Below the pieces are notes generated by a model that did no database searches, was not told the origin of the DNA, and was given only the letters and a program-made list of their open reading frames with translations. From Hepatocystis sp. ex Piliocolobus tephrosceles (lineage: Eukaryota; Apicomplexa; Aconoidasida; Haemosporida; Plasmodiidae), in assembly GCA_902459845.2 (NCBI GenBank), contig CABPSV020000314.1, positions 1-19,339 of the forward strand: a stretch of 19,339 bases of DNA, given 5' to 3'. Position 1 is the stretch's first letter. Every line of letters begins with the position of its first letter. The position numbers were made by a program, and so were the translations under genes. Positions 19,049 through 19,339 of the stretch are shown here, in pieces.

Positions 19049-19238
19049 TATATATGTTTTTAGCTGAACTATCAAAAAATACTTTTTTTTTTTTTTTTTT
19101 TATATATATGTTTTTAGCTGAACTAGCCAAAGCATATTTTTTTTTTTTTTTTTTTTTTTTATATATGTTTTTAGCTGAACTAGCCAAAGCATACTTTTTT
19201 TTTTTTTTTTTTATATATGTTTTTAGCTGAACTAGCCA
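18971..19238. promoter_or_regulatory. Cluster of AP2-O-like boxes upstream of Cap380
   Basis: Matches to [TC][AG]GC[TC][AG], the binding consensus reported for the ookinete regulator AP2-O, lie at 18971, 19061, 19115, 19124, 19172, 19181, 19224 and 19233. Seven belong to the minisatellite, where most units carry TAGCTG and TAGCCA three bases apart. The 640 bases between here and the Cap380 ATG contain none that I could find. The consensus is nearly self-complementary, so it reads on both strands. The distance of 640-910 bases from the ATG suits a Plasmodium promoter. Confidence 0.4.
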
Positions 19239-19245
19239 AAGTATA

Positions 19246-19284
<39 letters not shown>

Positions 19285-19297
19285 TTTAACTTCCAAA

Positions 19298-19339
<42 letters not shown>
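19049..19339. repeat. 52-57-bp minisatellite with T-runs, at window end
   Basis: Four units share the core TATATGTTTTTAGCTGAACT + AGCCAAAGCATAC followed by a T-run of 17-24 bases. The TAGCTG boxes start at 19061, 19115, 19172 and 19224, so the periods are 54, 57 and 52 bases. The first unit is diverged (ACTATCAAAAAATAC) and a fifth remnant (GTTTAACTTCCAAACAA, 19284-19300) precedes a final pure T-run of at least 39 bases that reaches the edge. The edge may be an assembly break caused by this repeat. Confidence 0.93.

Noticed and set aside
19005..19187. Minus-strand open frame with repeated SSAKNIYKKKK peptides.
   Set aside because: It is the minisatellite read in reverse. Unit lengths (54, 57, 52) are not all multiples of three, the lysines are T-run shadows, and the frame is not kept across units.

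Overview
The window comes from a malaria parasite (genus Plasmodium). Intergenic DNA is dominated by very long T/A homopolymers and (TA)n or ATGT/CATA microsatellites. Genes are AT-rich and use A/T-ending codons, and introns are short with GTAA/GTAT donors and T-rich acceptors. The gene order is SEC22, a CPW-WPC protein, CCT5, then oocyst capsule protein Cap380 on the opposite strand. To my knowledge this is a conserved Plasmodium block (chromosome 3 in P. falciparum, chromosome 12 in P. berghei). I cannot name the species from sequence alone; scattered GC-richer spots and CATA/ATGT repeats would fit a malariae- or ovale-like genome.

Layout. 324-2159 (+) is a six-exon SEC22 R-SNARE, reconstructed by hand to 221 residues, because no single open frame covers it. 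2992-4611 (+) is a secreted protein with five CPW-WPC domains. 4612-6990 is a long spacer with minisatellites, two possible microprotein ORFs on the minus strand, and pyrimidine-rich G-box-like elements just before the next gene. 6991-8598 (+) is CCT5, the epsilon subunit of the TRiC/CCT chaperonin. 8599-11102 is the convergent spacer, with a 400-bp TCAAAATG minisatellite and, next to the last gene, about 350 bp of broken coding-like sequence. 11103-18329 (-) is a single-exon, 2408-residue secreted giant, best read as Cap380. 18330-19339 is its upstream region, ending in a 52-57-bp minisatellite that carries paired TAGCTG/TAGCCA boxes.

SEC22 and CCT5 are housekeeping genes (ER-Golgi membrane fusion and cytosolic protein folding). 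The CPW-WPC protein and Cap380 belong to families used in the mosquito stages (zygote/ookinete surface and oocyst capsule), so the block alternates constitutive and transmission-stage genes.

Most interesting points: (1) Cap380 seems to contain three divergent modules resembling the catalytic part of M9 collagenases with the metal-binding residues lost. (2) A decayed reading frame continues past its stop codon, which suggests a recent C-terminal truncation. (3) The minisatellite upstream of Cap380 is a dense array of matches to the consensus of the ookinete transcription factor AP2-O. (4) G-box-like elements lie upstream of the chaperonin gene. All four are pattern-level readings that need database or experimental checks.
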